NCBI GenBank assembly: GCA_029239785.1
Contig: JARBUG010000033.1
Location: 1-32,431 of the forward strand
Reading direction: 5' to 3'
DNA: 32,431 nt
Source of the DNA: Symbiobacteriaceae bacterium
Lineage (GTDB): Bacteria; Bacillota; Sulfobacillia; Symbiobacteriales; Symbiobacteriaceae
Shown: positions 1 to 7,364 of the stretch, piece by piece
Numbering within the stretch: position 1 is the stretch's first letter
Layout: every line of letters starts with the position of its first letter
Notes under the pieces: generated by a model
The model's database searches: none
What the model was told of the DNA's origin: nothing
Seen by the model: the letters and a program-made list of their open reading frames with translations, nothing else
Translations under genes and position numbers: made by a program

Positions 1-2
1 CC

Positions 3-1235
3 GATACGCCGATGATCATCGCCTCGATCAGCAAACCAATTGCAGCGACGGCCATTATGCAGTTGGCTGAACAGAGCAAGTTGGACCTTGATGCGCCTGT
101 TACTGCCTACATACCCTGGTTCCGGCTCGGCTCGGCGGAGGGAGGCGCCGGCGTTACTGTGCGCCACCTGCTGTCACAGACCAGCGGCATTCCCAGGCAC
201 GCCGGTTACCCGCCGATCATCGACCCGCAGTTCAGCCTCGAAACGGCGGTGCGGGACCTGCCGCGGTTTGGCACTGTGGGGGCGCCCGGCGAACGCTTCG
301 TGTACTCAAACAGCAACTACGCTGCGCTGGGTCTCCTGGTGGAGACCGTATCCGGCCAGACTTACGAGCAATACGTGCGGGAGCACATTCTGGAGCCCCT
401 CGGCATGACCCGTACCTATTTCTCCGAGCCCGAGGCCCGGGCGGCGGGGCTGGCGCAGGGCTACACCGCCACGTTCGGTTTTCCCATGGCAGTTAACCAC
501 CCGTTTCTGCCCCATGCGACCCCGTACTATCAACTGATCTCCACCGCCGATGACCTGGCCCGGTTTGCGGCGCCCTTCCTCAACCAAGGCCGCTCCGGCG
601 ACTTCCAACTGCTATCACCCGACAGTGTGAAGGCCATGACAACAGCTCACCGGCCGGGCGACAATTACGGACTCGGCTGGTGGACTAGTGTATTCCATGG
701 TGTGCCAGCGATCTCCCATGGCGGTGACGCACACGGGTTCCGCAATGAGTTGGTGATGCTGCCTGACCGCAACGCTGCCGTGATCTTGCTGACAAACGAG
801 AACGCACGGCTCACGGCATCGTATCCCATCTCGGTGCTCGCGTGGAGCACCGCTGCGGTTCTGATCGGCAAGCCCTGGTACTCACCGGTGGCGAACTTCC
901 GGTGGCTAAGCACCGCTGTCGCTCTGATCGTCCTGGTCTTGACCGCCTCATTCTTCACGCTCCTTGCCTTGCTGGCCAGTTGGAGAGCACGGGTCCTCCA
1001 GGGCGATCTGGGGTTGCTGGCCGGGCTCTGGCTGCCCGGACTTGTGTCCGTTCTCGTCGGTGTCCTGGTGCTTCGGTATGGACCACGCCTGGTTGACCAC
1101 GCAAATTGGACGATTGCCTTACCCACCCAGCCTGAGCTGGCGTGGACCGGCCTGGCCTGGAGCATCGGCCTGGTACTAGCGGGTTCCTGGCACATAGCCA
1201 TGCCCTGGGTGACACGCTGGACATTGAAAGGGTAG
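3..1235 (+). CDS. Serine hydrolase, beta-lactamase/class C family, with C-terminal membrane domain (5' end outside window)
   Basis: The reading frame is open to the left edge, so the N-terminus and signal sequence are missing; the first ATG, at 12, lies inside the catalytic domain. Counting from that ATG, the class C/penicillin-binding-type catalytic motifs are visible: SxxK (S5-I-S-K8), YxN (Y98-S-N100) and HGG (H236-G-G238), the last replacing KTG. About 110 residues follow the catalytic domain and contain three hydrophobic segments (about 299-323, 333-355, 377-396), so the enzyme is probably held in the membrane with its active site outside. Members of this family are D-aminopeptidases, esterases or cell-wall peptidases more often than resistance enzymes, and the substrate cannot be deduced. 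A weak promoter region and the next gene follow in the same direction. The family call is secure; the function is open. Confidence 0.88.
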   Translation, partial: DTPMIIASISKPIAATAIMQLAEQSKLDLDAPVTAYIPWFRLGSAEGGAGVTVRHLLSQTSGIPRHAGYPPIIDPQFSLETAVRDLPRFGTVGAPGERFVYSNSNYAALGLLVETVSGQTYEQYVREHILEPLGMTRTYFSEPEARAAGLAQGYTATFGFPMAVNHPFLPHATPYYQLISTADDLARFAAPFLNQGRSGDFQLLSPDSVKAMTTAHRPGDNYGLGWWTSVFHGVPAISHGGDAHGFRNELVMLPDRNAAVILLTNENARLTASYPISVLAWSTAAVLIGKPWYSPVANFRWLSTAVALIVLVLTASFFTLLALLASWRARVLQGDLGLLAGLWLPGLVSVLVGVLVLRYGPRLVDHANWTIALPTQPELAWTGLAWSIGLVLAGSWHIAMPWVTRWTLKG

Positions 1236-1310
1236 GTCCCCCCGCCTGCGTGAAATGTCAAGACTGCCCAACAGAATTGAGGGGTGGTACAATTTACCGC
1301 AGGGTGTCAT

Positions 1311-1339
1311 TTGTCCCTCTCTGCTACCTCTGGTAAAAT
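1311..1339 (+). promoter_or_regulatory. Predicted sigma-A-type promoter for the 1432 gene
   Basis: A TTGTCC -35 (1311-1316), a 17-bp spacer and a TAAAAT -10 (1334-1339) preceded by TGG (extended -10) lie about 90 bp before the small cysteine-containing gene. A second extended -10-like string, TGGTACAAT at 1285-1293, has no good -35. Confidence 0.5.
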
Positions 1340-1431
1340 AGGTGTCGTCAGGCCTGCAAGGCTTCGCTCGCCTGTTCTCAACCAGCAGCATGCACAGGTC
1401 CGGGATAGGGAACTGAGGGGTGAGAAGGTCG

Positions 1432-1827
1432 ATGAAGGATTTGCTGTGCGACCAGTTTCAGGAGACCGTCGGGGAGTATTTGATCCGTCATCGCAGCATC
1501 CTCGACATCATGGCTAAGTTGCAGGAGGCGAATTCGCGCACCAACCGTGCGATTACCAAGGCGGTTACGTCCTGCGGCTGCGTGAAGATCACGGCGGATA
1601 GGCAGGTCATTCCGCCCGACATTGACCTCGCCCAAGTAAAAGAGCACATGCACAACCATTTGAACGGGCAGCTCTGCGAGCACTGCCGCGAGGTGCTGGA
1701 GAACGAGCTCGGGAACACGCTCTTCTATCTGGCTGCGTTGTCCAATTCGCTCAATCTCAACCTGTACGACATTCTGCTGAAGGAACACAAGAAGCTAGCT
1801 GCACTCGGTGTCTTCAATTTCGCCTGA
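1432..1827 (+). CDS. Conserved small protein with CxC and CxxC motifs and a MazG-like C-terminal helix pair
   Basis: 131 residues from ATG 1432. A GTG at 1420 is in frame, but the GAGGGG at 1415-1420 would touch it, whereas it sits 11 bases before the ATG. The protein is soluble and mostly helical. Cysteines fall in two clusters, C48-G-C50 and C82-E-H-C85, which could form one metal site. The C-terminal third (about 88-120, with E90, E92, 'LGNTLFYLAAL' and 'LNLYDILLKE') looks like the acidic helix pair of MazG-like nucleotide pyrophosphohydrolases, though the full set of catalytic acidic residues is not evident. I recall related proteins in other Clostridia, annotated only as a domain of unknown function, but cannot name the family with confidence. 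It has its own promoter and terminator, so it is monocistronic. No function is assigned. Confidence 0.85.
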   Translation: MKDLLCDQFQETVGEYLIRHRSILDIMAKLQEANSRTNRAITKAVTSCGCVKITADRQVIPPDIDLAQVKEHMHNHLNGQLCEHCREVLENELGNTLFYLAALSNSLNLNLYDILLKEHKKLAALGVFNFA

Positions 1828-1840
1828 TAAGGGCGGCAAA

Positions 1841-1879
1841 AAAAGGACCCGGGCCTGGGTAACAGGCTCGGGTCCTTTT
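1841..1879. terminator. Bidirectional terminator
   Basis: A 17-bp stem (1841-1857 with 1863-1879, one G-T pair) has a 5-base loop and A-rich and T-rich ends, so it can work on both strands. It lies between two convergent genes. Confidence 0.9.
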
Positions 1880-1890
1880 ATGTCTTGCAT

Positions 1891-3315
1891 TCAGTGGCCA
1901 AGCGGCATGTAGCGTGTCGCCGAGCTGGGCCAGCGAACCAGGTAGATTCGGCCGGGTTCGGTCCAGCCCACGGTGAGACCCCGCCCAAGCTCGCGGGCTT
2001 CGCCTGTGGCGGGGTCGACCAGCATGGTCACGCCCCAGTCCTCGGCGCTGTAAAGGAGCCGGGCACCGCCGGGCTCCCACATGCCCCTGGCCGTTTCGGC
2101 GGTGCCGGGCAGCTGGGTGCGGGCGCCGGTTTCGAGGTTTAGCAGCACTGTGCCGGCGAGCATGTGTCGGCCGTCAGGCGACCAGGCGAGCCGGGCGGTG
2201 CCGGCGGGGACGGGCAGGTCTCGGGCCAGGGCAGTGATGCTACGGTCCGCCAGGGTGAAGGTGACCAGGTCGCTCAGGTCGGGGCTGGCGGGGCTCTGGG
2301 CCAGGGCGCCGACCCGGGCGCCGTCGGCCGACCATACAACCCCGGCAGTGCCGGCGCCCGGCGCCCGGGCAACGAAGCCGGGAGCAACCTGCTGGCGGGC
2401 GCCCACTACATCGGCGGTGACCAGGTCGCGCAGCCCGCCCTGGGCGGAAGCCCGCAGGCCTGCAACCAGGTGGCCGGACGGGCTCAGGGCCCAGCTCTCC
2501 AGGTTCGCCGGCAGGCGGGGCTGCTGCCCTTCGACCCGGCCATTTTTCAGTTCCTGGCTCTCCAGCGTCAGGTAGCGGTCTGTGGTGACCCAGTCCCAAC
2601 GGGTTGCACCGGGCTTCCAAACCGTCAGGTTCAGGTACTTGCCGTCAGGCGTCAGGTCGGCGCTCAAAATATCGGGCGGCAGCGGTGAAATACGCGTCTC
2701 GGCGCCATCAGCCAGGTTAACCATGACCAGGGCGGGCGCCTCCCCGGCCCGCAGCGAGGTAAGCCCCCCGGGCAAGGAGACGCCTTCCTTGTCGTGTGCG
2801 TCGCCCAATAGGAAGTCGATGCGCGGCGGCATTTGGGAGATTCGCCAAATCAGGGTATGCTCGTCCACCCACTGCAGCACGCCTCGGATGGGCGCCGGCT
2901 GGGCCGCCAGCAGTGCCTGCTCCACCTCGTCCGGGCGGACGGGCTTGGAGAACAGGAGGCGAAGTTCAGCCGCACCGGGAGGGAGGTGCGATGACAGGAG
3001 GGTTACCGTGCGCCACGAATCGCCGTAGCGGTACTGCACCGTTACCTCGGCCTGCTTCGGCTGGGCCGGGGACGGCGGCGTTGTGGTCTGCGAAGAGGGC
3101 GTGGTGCCCCCGGCGGAAGCCGACGGACCCGAATTGGCCGGCGTGGTCTGGCTTCCCTGGCTGCCAGACTTGGCCGGGTCGGGTGCTGTGGGCTGCTGGG
3201 TGCCTGCCTGAGAAGACGACGGGGGCTCGGGATTGGGACCCGGCGTGGGTCTGGCGCAGGCCGTTACCAACATGGCCGCGGCCAGGAACCCGGCGATAAT
3301 ATGTACCAAACGCAT
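1891..3315 (-). CDS. Secreted lipoprotein with WD40/TolB-like beta-propeller repeats
   Basis: 474 residues. The N-terminus is a lipoprotein signal with a hydrophobic stretch (4-17) and a lipobox ending at C20 (L-V-T-A-C). About 75 residues of Pro/Ser/Thr/Gly-rich linker follow, as expected for a surface protein crossing a thick wall. The rest contains a domain with a possible N-terminal Ig-like part (about 92-180) and then repeated blades with 'SPDGRH', 'SADGARVGAL' and 'SPSGHLVAG' motifs typical of PD40/TolB-type propellers. No catalytic motif is seen, so a binding or scaffold role is more likely than an enzyme. The start is ATG 3315 with GAGGG about 6 bases upstream. The disA terminator separates it from disA, and an extended -10 (TGGCATAAT) lies at 3348-3356. 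Ligand unknown. Confidence 0.85.
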   Translation of the reverse strand: MRLVHIIAGFLAAAMLVTACARPTPGPNPEPPSSSQAGTQQPTAPDPAKSGSQGSQTTPANSGPSASAGGTTPSSQTTTPPSPAQPKQAEVTVQYRYGDSWRTVTLLSSHLPPGAAELRLLFSKPVRPDEVEQALLAAQPAPIRGVLQWVDEHTLIWRISQMPPRIDFLLGDAHDKEGVSLPGGLTSLRAGEAPALVMVNLADGAETRISPLPPDILSADLTPDGKYLNLTVWKPGATRWDWVTTDRYLTLESQELKNGRVEGQQPRLPANLESWALSPSGHLVAGLRASAQGGLRDLVTADVVGARQQVAPGFVARAPGAGTAGVVWSADGARVGALAQSPASPDLSDLVTFTLADRSITALARDLPVPAGTARLAWSPDGRHMLAGTVLLNLETGARTQLPGTAETARGMWEPGGARLLYSAEDWGVTMLVDPATGEARELGRGLTVGWTEPGRIYLVRWPSSATRYMPLGH

Positions 3316-3347
3316 AGGCGTCCCTCTTTCTGTTGACCCTGCCTCCC

Positions 3348-3356
3348 ATTATGCCA
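3348..3356 (-). promoter_or_regulatory. Possible extended -10 promoter for the lipoprotein gene
   Basis: Minus-strand TGG-CATAAT lies between the disA terminator and the lipoprotein start. No good -35 element is seen, so this is tentative. Confidence 0.3.
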
Positions 3357-3373
3357 TGCCTTCCGAACAAAGT

Positions 3374-3406
3374 GCAGGGGGGACCCCCCATGGGAATCCC
3401 CCCTGC
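3374..3406 (-). terminator. disA terminator
   Basis: A perfect 10-bp stem (3374-3383 with 3397-3406) with a 13-base loop is followed on the minus strand by ACTTTGTTC. It lies 23 bases past the disA stop codon. Confidence 0.8.
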
Positions 3407-3428
3407 CCGATTGCCCAGCCGTCAGGCC

Positions 3429-4499
3429 TCACACATGCCGCTCAAGCATCGTCTGCTCACGCAGCCGACGCAGCCCGTCCTTGATGGCCCGGGCCCGCAC
3501 CTCGCCGATGCCCTCGACCTCATCCAGCTCCTCAATGGAGGCCCGCAGCACATTCTGCAGCCGGTTGAAGTGGTTTACGATGTTGTCAATGACCGGCGCC
3601 GGCAGCCGTGGGATTTTGCGGAGAATGCGGTACCCACGGGGCGCCACCGGGTTCTCAAGCACGCCGGGCGCCGCCCCCAGCCCCAGCATACGGGCGATGG
3701 CCAACAGGTCGAGCAAGTCTTCGCTCTCCCAGCCTGACATGGCTTCTCGCACGGACTCGGCCGTGCGGCCCTCACTTGTGTTGAGGTAGTCGCGCATGAT
3801 CAGGTTGCCTTCCTCGGCCACGTTGGTCACCAGTTCCGCCAACTGCATGCTGACCAACCGGCCCTCGGTGCCCAGCTCCGAAATGTACCGTTCGATTTCA
3901 GCCACCATGCGCAGCACCATTTCAGTACGCTGCACGACCAGCAACACGTCCATGACGGTGACCAGGTCTTCCAGTTCCAGTGCGGACAGGTTGGTCAGGG
4001 CCTGGTCAAGCACGGTCTTATACTTTTCGAGCGTCTGGAGCGCCTGGTTGGCCTTCGTGAGAATGACGGAGATATCGCGCAGAATGTACTTCATGCCGCC
4101 CTTAAACAGCGAGATGATGTTCCGGCGCTGCGAAATGGCAATGACCAATTCGCCGGTCTGCCGGCCCATGCGCTCCGCCGTACGGTGGCGGATGCCCGTC
4201 TCGAACGAGGGCAGCGACGGGTCCGGAATGAGCGTGGTGTTTGCATAGAGGATGCGCTTGGCGTCGCGGCTGAGAATAATGGCCCCGTCCATCTTCGCCA
4301 GTTCATATAGGTTCGCAGGCTGAAACTCTGAATCGATGCGGAATCCGCCATCCGCTGTTTTGAGCACTTCCGCCGAGTCGCCCAGCACAATCAGGGCGCC
4401 GGTGCGGGCGCGCAGAATCGACTCCAGCCCCTCGCGCAGGGGAGTGCCAGGAGCCACCTGCCGTAGTACTTTCCAAAAATCATCCCGGTCGTCTGCCAT
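3429..4499 (-). CDS. disA: DNA integrity scanning diadenylate cyclase DisA
   Basis: 356 residues, close to the usual length of about 360. DisA makes c-di-AMP from two ATP molecules, and in spore formers it slows on branched DNA to report damage. The N-terminal DAC domain (about 1-140) has the two signature motifs D71-G-A73 and R104-H-R-T-A108. A long helical spine follows. The C-terminus (about 285-350) has helix-hairpin-helix DNA-binding sequence including 'VEGIGEVRARAI'. I chose ATG 4499 because it gives the family-typical start (MADDRDDFW). An upstream in-frame TTG at 4559 has no ribosome site. It lies 97 bases downstream of radA on the same strand, the conserved Firmicutes order, and a terminator follows it. 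RadA is known in Bacillus subtilis to bind DisA and inhibit it. Confidence 0.97.
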   Translation of the reverse strand: MADDRDDFWKVLRQVAPGTPLREGLESILRARTGALIVLGDSAEVLKTADGGFRIDSEFQPANLYELAKMDGAIILSRDAKRILYANTTLIPDPSLPSFETGIRHRTAERMGRQTGELVIAISQRRNIISLFKGGMKYILRDISVILTKANQALQTLEKYKTVLDQALTNLSALELEDLVTVMDVLLVVQRTEMVLRMVAEIERYISELGTEGRLVSMQLAELVTNVAEEGNLIMRDYLNTSEGRTAESVREAMSGWESEDLLDLLAIARMLGLGAAPGVLENPVAPRGYRILRKIPRLPAPVIDNIVNHFNRLQNVLRASIEELDEVEGIGEVRARAIKDGLRRLREQTMLERHV

Positions 4500-4596
4500 G
4501 CTGACCGCCTGCCCCCTCGAGGTAGCCGCCCCCATCCCCGTCTGACACAGTTTCTCCAACAGGTGAAAAAATCCTTCACGTGCGTGGCTGGTCGGT

Positions 4597-5970
4597 TTAC
4601 GCGTTCAGCGCAGCCTCCAGCCCCTCCATGACGGTCTCTACACCCACCAGTTCGAGCGACGTCTTGATTGCCAGGTTCTTCAAATTGGCCTGCGGCAGCA
4701 CCACGCGGCGGAACCCCATTTTCTCTGCCTCGCGAATGCGCTGGTCGACCCGAGAGACGGCCCGCACCTCGCCGGCCAGGCCTACTTCGCCAATGACAAC
4801 CGTGTGCGGATCGGGCGGCTGGTCCCGGAAGCTGGAGGCCAGCGCCACGGCCAGGCCCAGGTCCACGGCCGGCTCGGCGATGCGAACACCGCCTGCCACC
4901 TTGACATAGGCATCATGGTTGCCCAACAGCAGGCCAACCCGCTTCTCAAGCACCGCAATCAGCAACTGCACCCGGTTCTGGTCAATGCCGTCGGCGGTGC
5001 GCCGCGGCGACACGAAAGTGGATGCACTGACCAGCGCCTGCACCTCGACCAGAAGCGGCCGCGTGCCTTCCAGCGACGGCACGACCACACTCCCCGCCAC
5101 GTCCAGCGGGCGTTCGGAGAGGAAGAGTTCCGAGGCGTTTGGCACTTCAGCCAGACCGACATCACGCATCTCAAACAGGCCGATTTCGTTCGTGCTCCCG
5201 AAGCGGTTTTTCACCGCCCGCAGCACACGGAAGCTGGCGTGCCGTTCGCCCTCGAAGTAGAGCACGGTATCCACGATATGCTCCAGCACCCGCGGTCCTG
5301 CCAGCGCGCCTTCCTTGGTGACGTGTCCCACAATAAAGACGCACATGCCCTTGCTTTTGGCCAGCCGCAGCAACTGGGCTGCACCTTCGCGCACCTGGGT
5401 CACGCTGCCCGGGGCACTGGGCAGGTCGGGTTTGAACACCGTCTGAATCGAGTCAACCACCAGCACCACCGGCTTGAGCTGCAGGGCGTGCTGCTCGATT
5501 ACGTCGAGGTTCGTTTCGCTCACCACAAGGAGCCGGGAGTGCAAAGCGCCCAAGCGGTCGGCCCGCAGGCGGACCTGACGGGCGCTCTCTTCGCCACTTA
5601 CGTACAGCACCGTGCCGTGCATTTCGGCGATTTTCATGGCAAGCTGCAGCAGAATGGTGCTTTTGCCGATGCCCGGGTCGCCGCCCACCAGCACAAACGA
5701 GCCGGGCACGATGCCCCCGCCCAGTACCCGGTCCAACTCACCGGACCCGGTGGGGAATCGGGGGGCGTCCTCGGCATCCACCTGGTCGATGGCAATGGGC
5801 TTATCGCCGGTGGAGAGGCCGGGGGAGATTCCAGCCCGCAGAGCGGGCTGCGGAGCAACGGTCTCTTCGACCAGGGTGTTCCAGTTCCCGCAGCCCGGGC
5901 ACTTGCCCAGCCAGCGGGGCGATTCCTGACCGCATTCCTGACAGATGAAAATGGTTTTGGCCTTGGCCAT
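4597..5970 (-). CDS. radA: DNA repair protein RadA
   Basis: 457 residues, full length. RadA is a RecA-like ATPase that drives branch migration of recombination intermediates. Visible parts in order: a four-cysteine zinc finger (C10, C13, C24, C27), a Walker A motif (G96-GDPGIGKST-105), a Walker B motif (VVLVVDSIQT, 168-177), the RadA-specific KNRFG motif (254-258), and a Lon-protease-like C-terminal domain from about residue 285. All key residues are intact. The start is ATG 5970, three bases after the stop of the CBS-domain gene, so the two are probably translationally linked, and disA follows. The three genes form a likely unit combining DNA repair with c-di-AMP signalling. Confidence 0.97.
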   Translation of the reverse strand: MAKAKTIFICQECGQESPRWLGKCPGCGNWNTLVEETVAPQPALRAGISPGLSTGDKPIAIDQVDAEDAPRFPTGSGELDRVLGGGIVPGSFVLVGGDPGIGKSTILLQLAMKIAEMHGTVLYVSGEESARQVRLRADRLGALHSRLLVVSETNLDVIEQHALQLKPVVLVVDSIQTVFKPDLPSAPGSVTQVREGAAQLLRLAKSKGMCVFIVGHVTKEGALAGPRVLEHIVDTVLYFEGERHASFRVLRAVKNRFGSTNEIGLFEMRDVGLAEVPNASELFLSERPLDVAGSVVVPSLEGTRPLLVEVQALVSASTFVSPRRTADGIDQNRVQLLIAVLEKRVGLLLGNHDAYVKVAGGVRIAEPAVDLGLAVALASSFRDQPPDPHTVVIGEVGLAGEVRAVSRVDQRIREAEKMGFRRVVLPQANLKNLAIKTSLELVGVETVMEGLEAALNA

Positions 5971-5973
5971 TCG

Positions 5974-6402
5974 CTACCCCAACACTTTCTTGATGACATC
6001 CATTCGGTGCACCACGCCCAGCAGGCGGTGGTCCTTCACAACGGGCAATACGTCGCGATGCTGGCGGAAAATCGCCTGCAGAATATCGTCGAGCTTCATA
6101 TCTGGGCCGATGGTGTCGGGCTCCCGCGTCATGATCTCGCTGACGCCCACCGCCCGCAACTGCGCAACGGTCATTCCCAGGAAGGCCGGCAAATGGCCCG
6201 CCACCAGCGAGTCGCTCTCCAGCCGCCCGGAGTCGTACACGAGCCGGGCCAGGTCGTGCTCGGTCAGAATGCCCGTTACCCGGTCGCGACTATCCATCAC
6301 CATACAGACCGCCCATTGGTCGATACGATTTACCACTTCGGCCACAGTCGCATCTTCACGCACCACGAGGCAAGAGCGCATCAGATCACTGGCAACGGTC
6401 AT
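5974..6402 (-). CDS. Two-CBS-domain protein, possible nucleotide sensor
   Basis: 142 residues made of little more than a CBS pair: CBS1 about 1-62 and CBS2 about 84-142 ('VSEIMTREPDTI' and 'DVLPVVKDHRLLGVVHRMD'). CBS pairs bind adenine nucleotides such as AMP, ATP, SAM or c-di-AMP in the cleft between the domains. Start ATG 6402 has GGGAGGG 7 bases upstream; the frame runs open for 47 more codons but without a better start. The stop lies 3 bases before radA, which is followed by disA. Size and architecture resemble the c-di-AMP receptors DarB/CbpB (known from Bacillus and Listeria), so a c-di-AMP sensor encoded with its synthase is an attractive inference. The ligand cannot be read from sequence alone. 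Confidence 0.92.
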   Translation of the reverse strand: MTVASDLMRSCLVVREDATVAEVVNRIDQWAVCMVMDSRDRVTGILTEHDLARLVYDSGRLESDSLVAGHLPAFLGMTVAQLRAVGVSEIMTREPDTIGPDMKLDDILQAIFRQHRDVLPVVKDHRLLGVVHRMDVIKKVLG

Positions 6403-6562
6403 GGTGAGTCCCTCCCGGTCCAGACTTACGCTCTTCCCAATTCGGCTGTGGGTTGGCGGTATCCTGCGTTCCAGCTCACCGGAGGTTATCTGCCGAGAAG
6501 GAATAGCCAGAACAGGCGGGGAAAACCCCCTAGTATTTCGCACTCATCATGGAGGAATCCGC

Positions 6563-7312
6563 TTGGACATACACGCCGCCCCCCTGCCCCGCCAGACCTC
6601 ACAGGCTCCGGCCCCCCTGGAGGCCGTGCTTGTCTTTATGCTGGCGGGGAGCCTGGCCATTCTGACCGGAATCCTGTTGCGCCCCCTTCTTGAGGGTTCG
6701 CCCTACCGCGCCCTGGTTTCCTGGGCGACGCATGTGCCGCAGTTCGTAATTCCGTGGCTCTGGTATCGGCTTCGGGTGGCCCCGTCCCTGCCTCCGGAGA
6801 GGCGCTCCTTGCTCCGCTGGCGCGAAACGGGCATGCGCCTCTTTTGGGTCATGTCTCTGTGGATTCTGGCGCTCAAGTTCGCCCCAAGTCTTGTAGAAGC
6901 GCTGCTAAGCTCCATGCCTAAATGGGTGCAAACCGGTGCAGGACCGATTGCCGTAATCATCCTGTTCCAGGGCGTATGGGTGGGCCTGTCCGAGGAGATG
7001 GCCATCCGCCCGGCACTGCATCTGCCCCTCTTGCTTCGTCTGCCCGGCAAGGTGCGAGTCTGGCGCTGGGAACTATCGCACGCACTGCTCCTGACCTCCC
7101 TGGTGTTCGGGCTCATTCACCTGCCCAACGCCTTATTGGGCCAGCCCCTGGCGGCAACGGCTGCACAGGCGCTTTTTGCAGCCGTGGTCGGGCTGTTCTT
7201 CGGCTACTACTACGAGCGGACCGGTAACTATCTGGGCGCCGCCTTGCTTCACAATCTGTTCGATGTATGTGGATACGTAGCCGTGTTGATCGTGTTCGCC
7301 GGACGCATGTAG
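6563..7312 (+). CDS. CPBP-family (CAAX-like) intramembrane metalloprotease
   Basis: 249 residues from TTG 6563, chosen because GGAGGA lies exactly 6 bases upstream; the upstream open frame has no comparable site. Several hydrophobic segments are present (about 21-40, 94-110, 127-142, 172-190, 200-216, 233-246). The three CPBP motifs are in order: E144-E145-x3-R149, F182-x3-H186, and H230-N231 with D234. Together these form the metal-binding active site of Rce1-type and bacterial Abi/CPBP proteases. Bacterial members mature or resist peptides, process small membrane proteins, or act as scaffolds; the substrate is unknown here. The gene is divergent from the CBS-radA-disA unit and convergent with clpC, so it interrupts the usual clpC-radA neighbourhood. 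Confidence 0.9.
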   Translation: MDIHAAPLPRQTSQAPAPLEAVLVFMLAGSLAILTGILLRPLLEGSPYRALVSWATHVPQFVIPWLWYRLRVAPSLPPERRSLLRWRETGMRLFWVMSLWILALKFAPSLVEALLSSMPKWVQTGAGPIAVIILFQGVWVGLSEEMAIRPALHLPLLLRLPGKVRVWRWELSHALLLTSLVFGLIHLPNALLGQPLAATAAQALFAAVVGLFFGYYYERTGNYLGAALLHNLFDVCGYVAVLIVFAGRM

Positions 7313-7318
7313 AAGAAG

Positions 7319-7355
7319 AGGGCCGCTTCTCCGCAGGTTGTGGAGAAGCGGCCCT
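7319..7355. terminator. Terminator between convergent protease and clpC genes
   Basis: A perfect 14-bp stem (7319-7332 with 7342-7355) with a 9-base loop. Pyrimidine-rich sequence follows on the minus strand and a weaker GTTCGTTCC on the plus strand. It probably serves both genes. Confidence 0.85.
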
Positions 7356-7364
7356 GTTCGTTCC

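Noticed and set aside
4500..4559. A 20-residue N-terminal extension of DisA from TTG 4559
   Set aside because: No ribosome site, and the extension is not part of the family; ATG 4499 gives the usual length.
4804..6693. A 629-codon plus-strand open frame across radA and the CBS gene
   Set aside because: Antisense shadow with no ribosome site; both minus-strand genes have intact motifs.
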